Origin: Tragulus kanchil
Taxonomy: Eukaryota > Chordata > Mammalia > Artiodactyla > Tragulidae
Length of the DNA: 64,000 bases
Reading direction: 5' to 3'
NCBI GenBank assembly: GCA_022376925.1
Contig: JAIOJX010000026.1
Location: forward strand, 255,623,330 to 255,687,329
The notes below the pieces were generated by a model. It did no database searches, was not told the DNA's origin, and saw nothing but the letters and a program-made list of their open reading frames with translations. A program made the translations under genes and the position numbers. The first letter of the stretch is position 1; every line of letters begins with the position of its first letter. Below, in pieces: positions 40,551-53,699 of this stretch.

Positions 40551-42889
40551 GTGACTTCGGGAAGGGGTCAGCTGGAGTCTGCTTTTGTTTCGTTATGAGT
40601 TGGGCAGAGGAAGGGCCAGTAGCCTCCTACAAGTTTCAAATCATCCAGCTTAACCTGCAGCATCTTGGCGAATCAAGTCAACTTTATGAGAGGTAAGGTT
40701 TGTATTTTACTGATATCTTCGTAGCTAACATCATGATGCGAACCATAAAGGTCTGCCCAGAGACTGGGGTATGATTAGAGCGTTTGTATTCTAGCCCCAG
40801 CTTCAATATCAGTGAGCTGTGTACCAGGAGACATGCAGCTGGGCATTGTTTTCTTTGAAGTTGGAGGGAGATTAACTCCTCTTAATATCACTGAAATAGG
40901 AAGCAAGAGAGGTTTTCTTTTTCTTTTTCTTTTTTTAAGGTGAAATTACTAATGCTGATGTCAGGATGCTGTAACAGCGTTTCTGGTAAACAGATATTCT
41001 GTCTACAAGTTTCAGGATAGTCACCCAACATATTTGTGTTGACTGCAACTATCAAAGTGATCTTGTTCTGGAAAACTTAGTGCAAAGGCCCTCCCACTCT
41101 GTGTAGGCTGAGCCCCACTTGTCCTGACCATGTGGCATTTCTGACCCAAATTGAGAATTTACCCATGAACTTTCAGAATAAACACCTAGGACTCATTAAA
41201 AGTCGCACTTTTATTTTACTTTATTTTTAGGGAAATGTGTTATCTGGTGAGATGTCCCAGATGAATCCATCCATCCATTTCATCCATCCAGCCAGCCCAA
41301 CATGACTCCATCCATTCTTCTGTACATTCAGTTTTTCATCAAGTCAGTCCCTATTTATTTGTTATATACCCAACTAAACAGTAAGTTCCATGAGAAAAAG
41401 AATCTCTCTATATTGTTATTATTCTGAGCATTTAATATGGTGCTAAATATTAAAAGGGATAAATGAAAGAAATGCAAGCACTTATATTAGACTGTATTCA
41501 GCCCTGGTTTTGCAGAGGTAAGTGGGAACAACTAGGGGAGGTGGAATAAAATATTCTCCTTCTGAAATTTACCGAGATGTGTTTTGCCCACTTTCAATCC
41601 ATACAGCATGCCATTAGTAATAACAACTGACATTTACTGTGTACTCTGTGCCAGCCACTCTGCTAAGCATCTTAAAGGATTTGTCAAAGCACCGCTCTAT
41701 TTAATCCTCACGACATTCCTGTGACTTCGGAAGGGTCAGCTGGAGTCTGCTTTTGTTTCTAGGGTTGGGCAGAGGAAGGGCCAGTAGCCTCCTACAAGTT
41801 TCAAATCATCCAGCTTAACCTGCAGCATCTTGGCGAATCAAGTCAACTTTATGAGAGGTAAGGTTTGTATTTTACTGATATCTTCGTAGCTAACATCATG
41901 ATGCGAACCATAAAGGTCTGCCCAGAGACTGGGGTATGATTAGAGCGTTTGTATTCTAGCCCCAGCTTCAATATCAGTGAGCTGTGTACCAGGAGACATG
42001 CAGCTGGGCATTGTTTTCTTTGAAGTTGGAGGGAGATTAACTCCTCTTAATATCACTGAAATAGGAAGCAAGAGAGGTTTTCTTTTTCTTTTTCTTTTTT
42101 TAAGGTGAAATTACTAATGCTGATGTCAGGATGCTGTAACAGCGTTTCTGGTAAACAGATATTCTGTCTACAAGTTTCAGGATAGTCACCCAACATATTT
42201 GTGTTGACTGCAACTATCAAAGTGATCTTGTTCTGGAAAACTTAGTGCAAAGGCCCTCCCACTCTGTGTAGGCTGAGCCCCACTTGTCCTGACCATGTGG
42301 CATTTCTGACCCAAATTGAGAATTTACCCATGAACTTTCAGAATAAACACCTAGGACTCATTAAAAGTCGCACTTTTATTTTACTTTATTTTTAGGGAAA
42401 TGTGTTATCTGGTGAGATGTCCCAGATGAATCCATCCATCCATTTCATCCATCCAGCCAGCCCAACATGACTCCATCCATTCTTCTGTACATTCAGTTTT
42501 TCATCAAGTCAGTCCCTATTTATTTGTTATATACCCAACTAAACAGTAAGTTCCATGAGAAAAAGAATCTCTCTATATTGTTATTATTCTGAGCATTTAA
42601 TATGGTGCTAAATATTAAAAGGGATAAATGAAAGAAATGCAAGCACTTATATTAGACTGTATTCAGCCCTGGTTTTGCAGAGGTAAGTGGGAACAACTAG
42701 GGGAGGTGGAATAAAATATTCTCCTTCTGAAATTTACCGAGATGTGTTTTGCCCACTTTCAATCCATACAGCATGCCATTAGTAATAACAACTGACATTT
42801 ACTGTGTACTCTGTGCCAGCCACTCTGCTAAGCATCTTAAAGGATTTGTCAAAGCACCGCTCTATTTAATCCTCACGACATTCCTGTGA
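40551..42889. repeat. Tandem duplication N (1170 bp)
   Basis: Copy 1 is 40551-41720 and copy 2 is 41721 to about 42889. Copy 2 starts with several dropped bases (tcggaagggtc versus tcgggaaggggtc, and ttctaggg versus ttcgttatgag). An MIR is cut off at the end of copy 1 and completed after copy 2. Confidence 0.93.
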
Positions 42890-42960
42890 GATAGGGCTTT
42901 AGCAATCTCACTTCTATGTGGAGATGATCAAGTGCGCCAGGTTCTAGGAGGAAGTCTGAG
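42788..42960 (-). mobile_element. MIR fragment (beheaded copy at 41619-41720)
   Basis: gtactctgtgccagccactc and tttaatcctcacgacattcc are MIR-like. The copy at 41619 stops at the seam of duplication N, and only this one continues, with gtgagataggg. Confidence 0.65.
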
Positions 42961-44463
42961 CTGGACACAAAGTCTGGTGGCAGACTTAGTCTCCAGTAAA
43001 ATTACAAGCTACTCAAGATACGGTCTTCCAGCAAAAATACAGGAGGAAAGAAATGGTTCAAAACTGTCCTGGGATTTGCAGTATACAAACACACTGGGTA
43101 TTCTTTGCCCCTGCGTTCTCCTGCTGTGTTAGAGTGCCTTCATTGGAGGAGAGCAGGCTCGTGCATCCCCAAGAGACTCGTGAGGCGTTTTTGGACTGTG
43201 TGGCTGAGGCAGAGCCTAACACAGCAATAGAATCCTGAGCAATGTTCTGCCCTGGAGACAGGAAAGGGTCGAAATCAGTTTCTCAGAAGGCCAGTGGAGG
43301 ATTCAAAGCTGGCGAGAGCAGAGTCTGGGGCCAACACACTGGCAGTGAACAGGGACAATCTGAGCCCCAAGCCCCGGAGGCGCCCGCGTCCCTGCCCTCC
43401 CGCTCCTGCGCAATTGTTTCCTCCACCTTGTTTCTCCCCTCGAAAAACAAATTCTTCGCTTGCCAAAAAGAGTCACCTTTAACACCTAGACTTGACCCAA
43501 ATGCACAGCTGTGTCACCTCCATTCCCACCTCCAAAAGCCTCCGGGGGCTTCCTTGCTTGGCAGAGCGCACAGCGAAAGCTGCTCCACAACCTCCCTGAG
43601 CCATAAAACTGAGAAATGTCATTGAAACATAGAGTAATAGTTAGGAGACATATAAATACGCAGGACAGTTAGCAAGGAATGTGATAACTACTGGAGTTTG
43701 GACCAAAACAGTTTCTGGCTGCCTTTTTTTTCTTAAATGGAGTGAATACAGGCTGAAAGAAGACAATTTTTATAAACAAGTAAAACCCTGAGCCTAAGAT
43801 AAATGTTGTGATGTACACACTGTAGCTGTGATGAACTAGACATGGTGAGAAATGCAACATACTGAGAAAAAGACGAAAACTGTGATAAAAGTGTCATGAT
43901 GCAAATTGTTTTACATTAACAATATTACACTACAAAGAAAGAAAGACAAATACTTTAATGCAGCAAGGGAAAAAGAAAACAAAAGCTTTCCCTGCAACCA
44001 CAAGAGCAGTGTGTCATTTCCAATGCACACGTCCCCCTGCTCGCTGAGAGATGCGTCAAGAGGGACCTCTCAGTGCGCCGGAGCCAGGCAGCCTCAGGCA
44101 CCCACCCATTTTAAGGCTCTCAGGCTGCTGAGAACATTTTTCCCTCCAGGAAAGATGCAGCTGTGTCACCCTGCCTCTGGGACCAGCCACCATTCCCTAC
44201 CAGACCGAGCATCCTGGCTTCTCCAAAGAGAAGAACTCTGGACAGCCCATGGTATGGCACACTGTAACCCACGAAAGGCAGCAGCCGATGCCAGTGAAAG
44301 AAATGCGGGCACTAATTTAAGGGAGAATTAATGACCAGAAATAATTTAATTGTGCTATTTCAACCCACCAAAATAGGATTATCCCCACTTGCCTATCGAT
44401 GGAAACAGAAATAAAAAAGGAAATGGATGACTAAGTTAGAAGCTGAAGAGTCTGTCACTAGCT

Positions 44464-46735
44464 CCTAAAAAGGAAGCTTAGAGTGATAAATGGGCAAGGA
44501 TGCCATGGTGGTGCAGTTGGCACTCTCCCGAGGCTAGAAACTTCCGGAGGGCCCCGCTGCCAGCAACAGCCTGGCAAAGCAAAGTGGGAAGGACTGGTCC
44601 AGTGGCAGAGCCGATCCCCAGCATCTCTTCGAGGAGCTTTTCCTTCAAGCCCCAAGAAGAACCATCTGTAGCAGCTTGTTGGATCATGCTGGTTCCTCAG
44701 TTACCTTCCAACAAATAAATCTTTGTATTTTTGAAATAAAAGAGGGAGCTGATAAGAGTGGAGAAGTACTGAGAGAAACAGAAGGTCGAACAATTTCTAA
44801 GCTACCCCTTGCGCCATCCAGGAACCATAAGGACAATTTGCTTCCCAAGGATGATGGTGGCGGCTGCAGTGTTTTGAAAGCTTACTTCATGGCGGCACAG
44901 GTGTCTCATTTAGTCCTTTCAGTAACCCCGTGAGAGAGGTCTGATTACCCCCATTATCCAGGTGAGGAAACAGCAGTGCACAGAGGTTTAGTAACCTCTC
45001 CAGACTAACAGATGGTGGAAACAGAATTTGGGCGCAGGTCACACTCAGAAGTCCACTCCTCTTAACATCATATTCTAGTGTTCCTTCACAGCCAAGAGCT
45101 CTGCCTTGCCAAACTCTAGTAGGAAGAGCAGCCACTGGTCTATTGGTCAACCCATTACTCAGTGAGATAGCACCCCGAGTGTACTGATGCACCCCGTGCA
45201 TTTGCCCATTTGCAGCCAAAGCCTCGTAAATAATATTAAATGAAGCTACCTGCGGAAGCACCATTCATGTCACAGCAGAGGCCGCAAAAATGTGTTTAAG
45301 AAGAAATGAATTCAACCAACCACATCCGATGTTTCATTTCTTCACATCCATCCAACAACTGTACCAGGGAAAGAGCCCCCACCCGCCGACAGGGAGCCCT
45401 ACCTCAGGCCGCACCCAGCAACACTGGCTTCTTTAAAGATCACACAGCAGTCAACATTTTATCAGCACTCAACAAACAAGTTAAGGTTTGGCTTAAATCT
45501 GAAGGTCTCTCTCCCTTTGGCATATTCTGGGATAATAGAACAAATGTCAAATCAGTACAAGATGGCATATTTACAAAATTGCACCCTGTTTTGCATAACC
45601 TAAAAAGGAAGCTTAGAGTGATAAATGGGCAAGGATGCCATGGTGGTGCAGTTGGCACTCCGAGGCTAGAAACTTCCGAGGGCCCGCTGCCAGCAACAGC
45701 CTGGCAAAGCAAAGTGGGAAGGACTGGTCCAGTGGCAGAGCCGATCCCAGCATCTCTTCCAGGAGCTTTTCCTTCAAGCCCCAAGAAGAACCATCTGTAG
45801 CAGCTTGTTGGATCATGCTGGTTCCTCAGTTACCTTCCAACAAATAAATCTTTGTATTTTTGAAATAAAAGAGGGAGCTGATAAGAGTGGAGAAGTACTG
45901 AGAGAAACAGAAGGTCGAACAATTTCTAAGCTACCCCTTGCGCCATCCAGGAACCATAAGGACAATTTGCTTCCCAAGGATGATGGTGGCGGCTGCAGTG
46001 TTTTGAAAGCTTACTTCATGGCGGCACAGGTGTCTCATTTAGTCCTTTCAGTAACCCCGTGAGAGAGGTCTGATTACCCCCATTATCCAGGTGAGGAAAC
46101 AGCAGTGCACAGAGGTTTAGTAACCTCTCCAGACTAACAGATGGTGGAAACAGAATTTGGGCGCAGGTCACACTCAGAAGTCCACTCCTCTTAACATCAT
46201 ATTCTAGTGTTCCTTCACAGCCGAAGAGCTCGTCGTCTTGCCAAACTCTAGTAGGAAGAGCAGCCACTGGTCTATTGGTCAACCCATTACTCAGTGAGAT
46301 AGCACCCCGAGTGTACTGATGCACCCCGTGCATTTGCCCATTTGCAGCCAAAGCCTCGTAAATAATATTAAATGAAGCTACCTGCGGAAGCACCATTCAT
46401 GTCACAGCAGAGGCCGCAAAAATGTGTTTAAGAAGAAATGAATTCAACCAACCACATCCGATGTTTCATTTCTTCACATCCATCCAACAACTGTACCAGG
46501 GAAAGAGCCCCCACCCGCCGACAGGGAGCCCTACCTCAGGCCGCACCCAGCAACACTGGCTTCTTTAAAGATCACACAGCAGTCAACATTTTATCAGCAC
46601 TCAACAAACAAGTTAAGGTTTGGCTTAAATCTGAAGGTCTCTCTCCCTTTGGCATATTCTGGGATAATAGAACAAATGTCAAATCAGTACAAGATGGCAT
46701 ATTTACAAAATTGCACCCTGTTTTGCATAACCTAA
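44464..46735. repeat. Tandem duplication O (1135 bp)
   Basis: Copy 1 is 44464-45598 and copy 2 is 45599-46735. Copy 2 loses six or more bases in its first 130 bp (for example cactccgagg versus cactctcccgagg). It differs again at 46222-46240 versus 45092-45105. No exon lies inside; it contains an MIR. Confidence 0.93.
44890..45075 (-). mobile_element. MIR fragment (copied at about 46019-46205)
   Basis: tcatttagtcctttcagtaa, ccattatccaggtgaggaaa and a following cagtgcacagaggtttag are the reverse MIR core. Doubled by duplication O. Confidence 0.7.
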
Positions 46736-47244
46736 CGATGCAGCAGTTCTTAAGGATTGAACATTTCAAATCTGCTAGCAGAAGACTGCCAAATCTATGA
46801 CTGTTTCGCACACTTGCCAAAAGCCTATCAAATTCTGAGCAAAATGCAAAATAAATCTCCTCTACAAGTTAAATCAGTCCCTTCTGTGTGTTCCAGGCTG
46901 CCCTCTTCTCTTGGCAACGAGGCTGAGGACTCGGGCCCCATTTCTCTTGCCCTTGATCTGATGCTGCTCTCTGTGAATCCGTTCCCTCCCCAGCCTCTCA
47001 TCCTGCCTTATTAGCCACCATTTGGCCTGCTCTTCCCACAGCCCTGCTCCGTGTTATCCCTGGTTCATCCGATCTGCTTCACAAATCCCCAGAAAGCCAG
47101 CTCTGCCTGCCACCCGCCTACTCGGCTCCTCTGCCTGGTCCCTCAGGCAGCCTGCGGAGAGCACCCATGCTCTTCCTGGGTCTCTAGAAATCTTCCTCGA
47201 CCGGCAGCGATAAGTGCCCGCTCCCTTTCCTGTCCCTCAGTAGC

Positions 47245-47415
47245 TACATCTTATGTAACATTTTGGCACCTCAGTTTCTGGGTCAATAAAATGGAAATAA
47301 TTAGAGCACTGAATTCAGATAATCTGAAGGAGGACTGAACCGATAATCCACGTAAAGAGTTTAGAACAGCATCTGGCCATAGAAGCAAGCACTTAATGAG
47401 TGCATTAAAAAGATG
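47245..47415 (+). mobile_element. MIR fragment
   Basis: cacctcagtttctgggtcaa, then aaaatggaaataattagagc, and the end gtttagaacagcatctggcc. Forward orientation. Confidence 0.6.
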
Positions 47416-47632
47416 AATGAAATAAACGAAACCGGTCCGCCTTGGTTGAGAGGAGTGGGAGGAAGATGGAACCCCAACCTCTCAGGTACTTCCCTTCCCC
47501 ACCCTCCACATGCTCAGAAGGCACAGAATTTCTGGGTCTCCACAACCACAAATGGAAATCACTAATCTTTTCCATACATATTAGGCACTTAGTTGTGCTC
47601 AAGTTCATATTTCATTACTACTCTCTTATTTC

Positions 47633-49815
47633 TCTTAAAAATTTTGTTTGCATGTTTTGTCTCACAAGGTAATCAACTTCTAAACAACTAAAACACCAGG
47701 CACCTTGAATGGGTGAATGACAGTATACCATGTGTTAATAATTTTTTAGCAGGTTTGACTCAAAGACCCATGATCAGCCAAATGGAGACTATTCATCATT
47801 GTTAGTCACGAACCCACGCCTCAAGGTGGGGTCTCCGTTGCTGTCTGATTATTGTTAGGGGTGATGGCTTCCCAGGCAGTGCAATGGTAAAGAATCTGCC
47901 TACCAATGCAGGAGATACAGAGATGAGGGGGCTCAACCTTTGGGTTGGAAAGATTCCCCTGGAGTAGAAAGTGGCAACCCATTCTGGTATTCTTGCCTGG
48001 AAAATTCCATGGACAGAGGAGTCTGGCAGGCTACAGTCCATGGGGTTGCAAGGAATCTGACATGACTGAGCATGCATTGGGGGTAACAGTTGTCTTATTC
48101 TCTATCTGATTATTTTGCTCAGATCTGTTGGCCTTTCTGTTGGCTATAGACTGAGTGAGACTTTGACTAAGACTCTCAACAGAAAAAAAAATGTCTGCAC
48201 TGAGCTTTACTACCTACTAGCTACACTGTCATCCCTCCACTGTGCCTGCCTACTTAGAGCTTCGGGGACCAGCTCCTTCGAGTTTAAGAGGCATGAATGT
48301 CTTCCTCCCCAGTCCCTGGTATCCTCTAAAAGTGCTCCTGCCTTGCCACGTGGCAGCAGATGGGTGATGGACTACAAAAAGAGCCTATGGAGTCACTGCT
48401 TGTGTCACTGCATTGGGGCCAAACCTTTATTTTATGACCTTTATTTCACAAAATGTGCTTCTCTTGGTGTGCTTCTTCTCTACATCCTTCCAAATCTGGG
48501 TCATCAATGATCTGATAATGAATTCTCTCCTCATTTGAGTTTTATTAAAAATTACATTCTCCTCCAAAGGCTATAATTCTGGCTACATATCAGTGATTCT
48601 ACAGCTGAAAGATCAGGATCTTGCTTGTTAACACTTTGGCCGTCCTATCCAAGATGTGCTGAAGAAGATCAATAGGCTAGCCTGTGTGCTGTGCTTTGCT
48701 TGCCTTAACCCCACTTTGGCCGTCCTGGGTCCAAAGATGTTTGGGGTCAGTTCATATTCATCTTAAAAATTTTGTTGCATTTTCACAAGGTTCAACTTCT
48801 AAACAACTAAAACACCAGGCACCTTGAATGGGTGAATGACAGTATACCATGTGTTAATAATTTTTTAGCAGGTTTGACTCAAAGACCCATGATCAGCCAA
48901 ATGGAGACTATTCATCATTGTTAGTCACGAACCCACGCCTCAAGGTGGGGTCTCCGTTGCTGTCTGATTATTGTTAGGGGTGATGGCTTCCCAGGCAGTG
49001 CAATGGTAAAGAATCTGCCTACCAATGCAGGAGATACAGAGATGAGGGGGCTCAACCTTTGGGTTGGAAAGATTCCCCTGGAGTAGAAAGTGGCAACCCA
49101 TTCTGGTATTCTTGCCTGGAAAATTCCATGGACAGAGGAGTCTGGCAGGCTACAGTCCATGGGGTTGCAAGGAATCTGACATGACTGAGCATGCATTGGG
49201 GGTAACAGTTGTCTTATTCTCTATCTGATTATTTTGCTCAGATCTGTTGGCCTTTCTGTTGGCTATAGACTGAGTGAGACTTTGACTAAGACTCTCAACA
49301 GAAAAAAAAATGTCTGCACTGAGCTTTACTACCTACTAGCTACACTGTCATCCCTCCACTGTGCCTGCCTACTTAGAGCTTCGGGGACCAGCTCCTTCGA
49401 GTTTAAGAGGCATGAATGTCTTCCTCCCCAGTCCCTGGTATCCTCTAAAAGTGCTCCTGCCTTGCCACGTGGCAGCAGATGGGTGATGGACTACAAAAAG
49501 AGCCTATGGAGTCACTGCTTGTGTCACTGCATTGGGGCCAAACCTTTATTTTATGACCTTTATTTCACAAAATGTGCTTCTCTTGGTGTGCTTCTTCTCT
49601 ACATCCTTCCAAATCTGGGTCATCAATGATCTGATAATGAATTCTCTCCTCATTTGAGTTTTATTAAAAATTACATTCTCCTCCAAAGGCTATAATTCTG
49701 GCTACATATCAGTGATTCTACAGCTGAAAGATCAGGATCTTGCTTGTTAACACTTTGGCCGTTCCTATCCAAGATGTGCTGAAGAAGATCAATAGGCTAG
49801 CCTGTGTGCTGTGCT
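47633..49815. repeat. Tandem duplication P (about 1128 bp)
   Basis: Copy 1 is 47633-48760 and copy 2 is 48761 to about 49815. Copy 2 begins with dropped bases (ttttgttgcattttcac versus a longer copy 1 form). Copy 1's tail, 48693-48760, repeats a distorted version of its own actttggccgtcc segment. It contains a Bov-tA. Confidence 0.92.
47866..48076 (+). mobile_element. Bov-tA SINE (copied at 48985-49195)
   Basis: tRNA-Glu-like head ggcttcccaggcagtgcaat followed by the Bov-A body (cctggaaaattccatggaca, then ctacagtccatggggttgca). Moderately diverged. Doubled by duplication P. A pecoran/ruminant marker. Confidence 0.85.
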
Positions 49816-51848
49816 GTGCATAGTTACTGTCATGTCTGACCCTTTACAGCCCCATGGACTCTAGCCTGCCAGGCTCCTCTGTCCATGGGATTCTCCAGGC
49901 AAGAATATTGGAGTGGGTAGCCTATCTCTTCTCCAGGGGATCTTCCAGACCCAGGAATCGAACCTGGGTCTCTTGCATTGCAGGCAGATTCTTCACCAGC
50001 TGAGCTACCAGGGAAGCCCAGGCTAGCCTACACGGGATTCATTTTCAAACCATTTCCTCCTGACCTAAGGAAAGGCAGAGAGCATGGAAAGCCGGTAAGG
50101 AACTGTCTCCTTTGTTTCTTCCAAGAGGGCAGGAAGAGGGAGGGAGAGGAGGAGCCAGAAAGGGAACAAATAAAAACAACCTGGGAAAGAAAAGTGAAAG
50201 AAGATGGGGGTCCAGAGGGGCAGCTGGGGCTTTAGAGGAAAATAGAATCTTTGAATGTATTCCTGCCAGAGACAAAAGCACAGGCTCATTTAAAACAAAG
50301 GAGGGCAGCTTTATTCTAAAGCCTGCTGTGCACCAAATATAGGTACTTAGATTCAGTTCTCTACTTTCTGAGGAGGCAATTTACCCGGTGGAAACAATGC
50401 AGCAAATGCATTAGCCTCACTTTCTCCTACCCACCTTAACTCTCGCCCACCCAACTAATTCCTCTGAGTAACACATTGGGAACCTTTAGCTCCCTGGTAC
50501 TGGCAGTTTTAATGTGTCCATTGCCAGCAGTGAGTTTTGTGCCAAGAAAACCCGACTCCTGGCGTGGAAGGATTAAACAGTCCTCGGAAGCCATCTGTGC
50601 AGTGAAGTGAGACAGTGACTTTGTGCTCCCAGTGTGCGTGTGTTGCCATCGGCAGTAGGAAGTGACTTCTATTTACATGACTACCTCATGCAGAGAACAC
50701 CTAAGAGGAGAGAGGAAAAGGGCCCACCTTCCAAATCTGGGTCATCAATGATCTGATAATGAATTCTCTCCTCATTTGAGTTTTATTAAAAATTACATTC
50801 TCCTCCAAAGGCTATAATTCTGGCTACATATCAGTGATTCTACAGCTGAAAGATCAGGATCTTGCTTGTTAACACTTTGGCCGTTCCTATCCAAGATGTG
50901 CTGAAGAAGATCAATAGGCTAGCCTGTGTGCTGTGCTGTGCATAGTTACTGTCATGTCTGACCCTTTACAGCCCCATGGACTCTAGCCTGCCAGGCTCCT
51001 CTGTCCATGGGATTCTCCAGGCAAGAATATTGGAGTGGGTAGCCTATCTCTTCTCCAGGGGATCTTCCAGACCCAGGAATCGAACCTGGGTCTCTTGCAT
51101 TGCAGGCAGATTCTTCACCAGCTGAGCTACCAGGGAAGCCCAGGCTAGCCTACACGGGATTCATTTTCAAACCATTTCCTCCTGACCTAAGGAAAGGCAG
51201 AGAGCATGGAAAGCCGGTAAGGAACTGTCTCCTTTGTTTCTTCCAAGAGGGCAGGAAGAGGGAGGGAGAGGAGGAGCCAGAAAGGGAACAAATAAAAACA
51301 ACCTGGGAAAGAAAAGTGAAAGAAGATGGGGGTCCAGAGGGGCAGCTGGGGCTTTAGAGGAAAATAGAATCTTTGAATGTATTCCTGCCAGAGACAAAAG
51401 CACAGGCTCATTTAAAAAACAAAGGAGGGCAGCTTTATTCTAAAGCCTGCTGTGCACCAAATATAGGTACTTAGATTCAGTTCTCTACTTTCTGAGGAGG
51501 CAATTTACCCGGTGGAAACAATGCAGCAAATGCATTAGCCTCACTTTCTCCTACCCACCTTAACTCTCGCCCACCCAACTAATTCCTCTGAGTAACACAT
51601 TGGGAACCTTTAGCTCCCTGGTACTGGCAGTTTTAATGTGTCCATTGCCAGCAGTGAGTTTTGTGCCAAGAAAACCCGACTCCTGGCGTGGAAGGATTAA
51701 ACAGTCCTCGGAAGCCATCTGTGCAGTGAAGTGAGACAGTGACTTTGTGCTCCCAGTGTGCGTGTGTTGCCATCGGCAGTAGGAAGTGACTTCTATTTAC
51801 ATGACTACCTCATGCAGAGAACACCTAAGAGGAGAGAGGAAAATGGCC
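49615..51848. repeat. Tandem duplication Q (1112 bp)
   Basis: Copy 1 is 49615-50726 and copy 2 is 50727 to about 51848. They differ by an A-run near 50290 versus 51415, and copy 1's end reads gaaaagggcccacc where copy 2 has gaaaatggccacc. It contains a reverse Bov-tA. The first 200 bp occur three times with duplication P. Confidence 0.92.
49813..50019 (-). mobile_element. Bov-tA SINE, reverse (copied at 50925-51141)
   Basis: The reverse complement runs from tgggcttccctggtagctca to the Bov-A body (agtccatggggctgtaaagg). Complete. Doubled by duplication Q. Confidence 0.87.
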
Positions 51849-51959
51849 ACCTCAGTGGGGAGCAGAGTTGAAGAAGAGGGGGATGGTGATGGAAATGAGG
51901 AGTCTGTGGGAAAATCTGGAAAACACACAGCTTGACACGGCAGATTAAAACCATGTATC

Positions 51960-52223
51960 GAGGCTTCCCTGGTGGCCCAGTGGGTAAAGAGTCTGCTTTG
52001 CGCTGCAAGGGGCACCGGTTCAATCCCTGGCAGGGGAAGATCCCACATGCCGAGGAGCAGCTGGACCGGTGTGTCCAATTAGGAGCCAGTGCTCTGGAGC
52101 GCATGCGCCCAGAGCTGGTGCTCTGCTACAGGAGAGGCCACTGCAATGGGAGGCCCACATAGGCCAAAGAACAGAGATGGATGAAAATAAATGAATGAAA
52201 GACCAATTTTTTAAAAAGCGGCC
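51960..52223 (+). mobile_element. CHR-type SINE
   Basis: Forward element starting ggcttccctggtggcccagt, with a perfect 13-bp target-site duplication aaaaccatgtatc at 51947-51959 and 52224-52236. Located in DPP4 intron 23. Confidence 0.88.
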
Positions 52224-52595
52224 AAAACCATGTATCCTCTAGGGGGAGGGCTGGCTGAAGAGGAGGCACCCTGTTGGCTGATGGTCTTGGAGTAGGGCAG
52301 GGGCCGTGGACTTGCTCGGATGTCAAAGTTTGGACTTCACCTTGTGCATCAAGGTTTGAAGACTTTCAGGACAGGATTTTTAAAATTAACTCTTGACTCA
52401 TCATCCACCATGTTCTAGCCAGGATGGGGGTCCTGAGCAATATGTATACCTCTGATGTTTTGGGAGGTTTTAGTTCTTTGGAATTGTTTGAGAAAACTTT
52501 TTATCCATCCCCCAAATATGGTCCACGACAGGAAGGACACTTTTAAATTTAAGTATCCTGATCAGGTCACTGACAAGAAAATTACAACTGTAAAA

Positions 52596-52790
52596 TTAGA
52601 GAGATGTTGTCGGTTCTCTTTGAGTCGACCCGCTGTTCTGATAGCATCGGTTCTCCTTTGAGCCAACCTGCTGTTCTAGCAGCGTCTTCCATGCTGATTC
52701 TCCCCTAAACCAGCTCGCTGTACTGGCAGAAACTCTCCCTTCCCCCACTCCAATAAACTTTACTTTCCCTCCCTCCCCCCAAAAATTAGA
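52596..52790 (+). mobile_element. LTR-like fragment, endogenous retrovirus (tentative)
   Basis: A short internal similarity (gttctctttgag and gttctcctttgag units) is followed by caataaactttactttc and a C-rich end, as in the R/U5 part of a retroviral LTR. No retroviral coding sequence is present. Old, broken and not assigned to a family. Confidence 0.35.
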
Positions 52791-53468
52791 GAGATGTATA
52801 GTTTTTTTATAGCAATAGTTCCCTTCAAGAAGTTTTAAAATTAAGTCAAAAAAGGTTTTAAGGTTTCTATTTCATACTGGGTGATCCAAAGAACACAATG
52901 TTGAGGAAAGCTTTGAATGACTAACAATACCCCAGAGAGAAAAAGGGAGTGCAAAATAACCATGAATCCAAGAACAATAAATGGAGGATTGAGAGATATA
53001 CAAGGAAAACGTCGCAGGAGTCAAAAGACAGGATGCCAGTCCCCTGGGAGAGCAGTAGATAGCCGTGGAAGTGGAAAGATGGTTCCAGGGACCCTGTAAG
53101 AAAGGTGTTGGACACCAGGTTAAAGAAGGAGGGCTGGACTTAGTTGAGTTCCCATGGGGGAAAGTGCTGTGGGTGAGGGTTAATCTCCCACCTCTGTGTG
53201 GTCCAGCCTGGAGTGTAGGTAGACCAGCTAGGGGGCGAGCAGAGGGGTTACAGTTGTGAAAGGAGGTAGTCGTGACTGTAGCCATGTGGTTCTAGAGCAG
53301 GGAAAGGATGTCGGAAGCAGCTTGCTGGATGTAGAGGAGAAAGAATGGAAAAACTGAGTTCAAACTATCATGTGGAACAATCAGCAGACCTAAGGACATC
53401 TGATTATGGGATGACTTTGTAGTGGAAGATGATTTTCTGCATTGTACTTTACAAGCTGCTAATTTTCT

Positions 53469-53699
53469 CTGTTTATTTATTTTCTTTATTCCTTGGCCTG
53501 TGTGGGCCTCCCATCTCAGTGGCCTCTCTCCTTGCAGAGCACCGGTTCTGGGTGCATGCACTCCAGAGCCCTGGTTCATAATTAGACACACCAGTCCAGC
53601 GGCTCCTTGGCATGTGGGATCTTCTCAGGTCAGGAATCGAACTGGCGCCCCTTGCACTGGAAGGTGGACTCTTTACCCACTGCACCACCAGGGAAGCCC
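53469..53699 (-). mobile_element. CHR-type SINE (partial copy at 54757-54885)
   Basis: Reverse orientation, ending gggaagccc. Duplication R starts inside it, so the second copy begins at ggttcataattagacac and lacks the A-rich half. A real second insertion would have had its own target sites; this one does not. Confidence 0.82.

Noticed and set aside
43242..43625. 127-codon ORF in a GC-richer patch
   Set aside because: Proline/serine-rich low-complexity translation, with several overlapping ORFs in other frames and no splice or homology support.
45306..46800. Long + strand ORFs repeated at 45.3 and 46.4 kb, suggesting a duplicated gene
   Set aside because: The repetition is duplication O; one ORF is extended only because it runs through the seam into the next copy.
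52596..52790. Provirus
   Set aside because: Only an LTR-like end is visible, with no retroviral coding region and no paired LTR.
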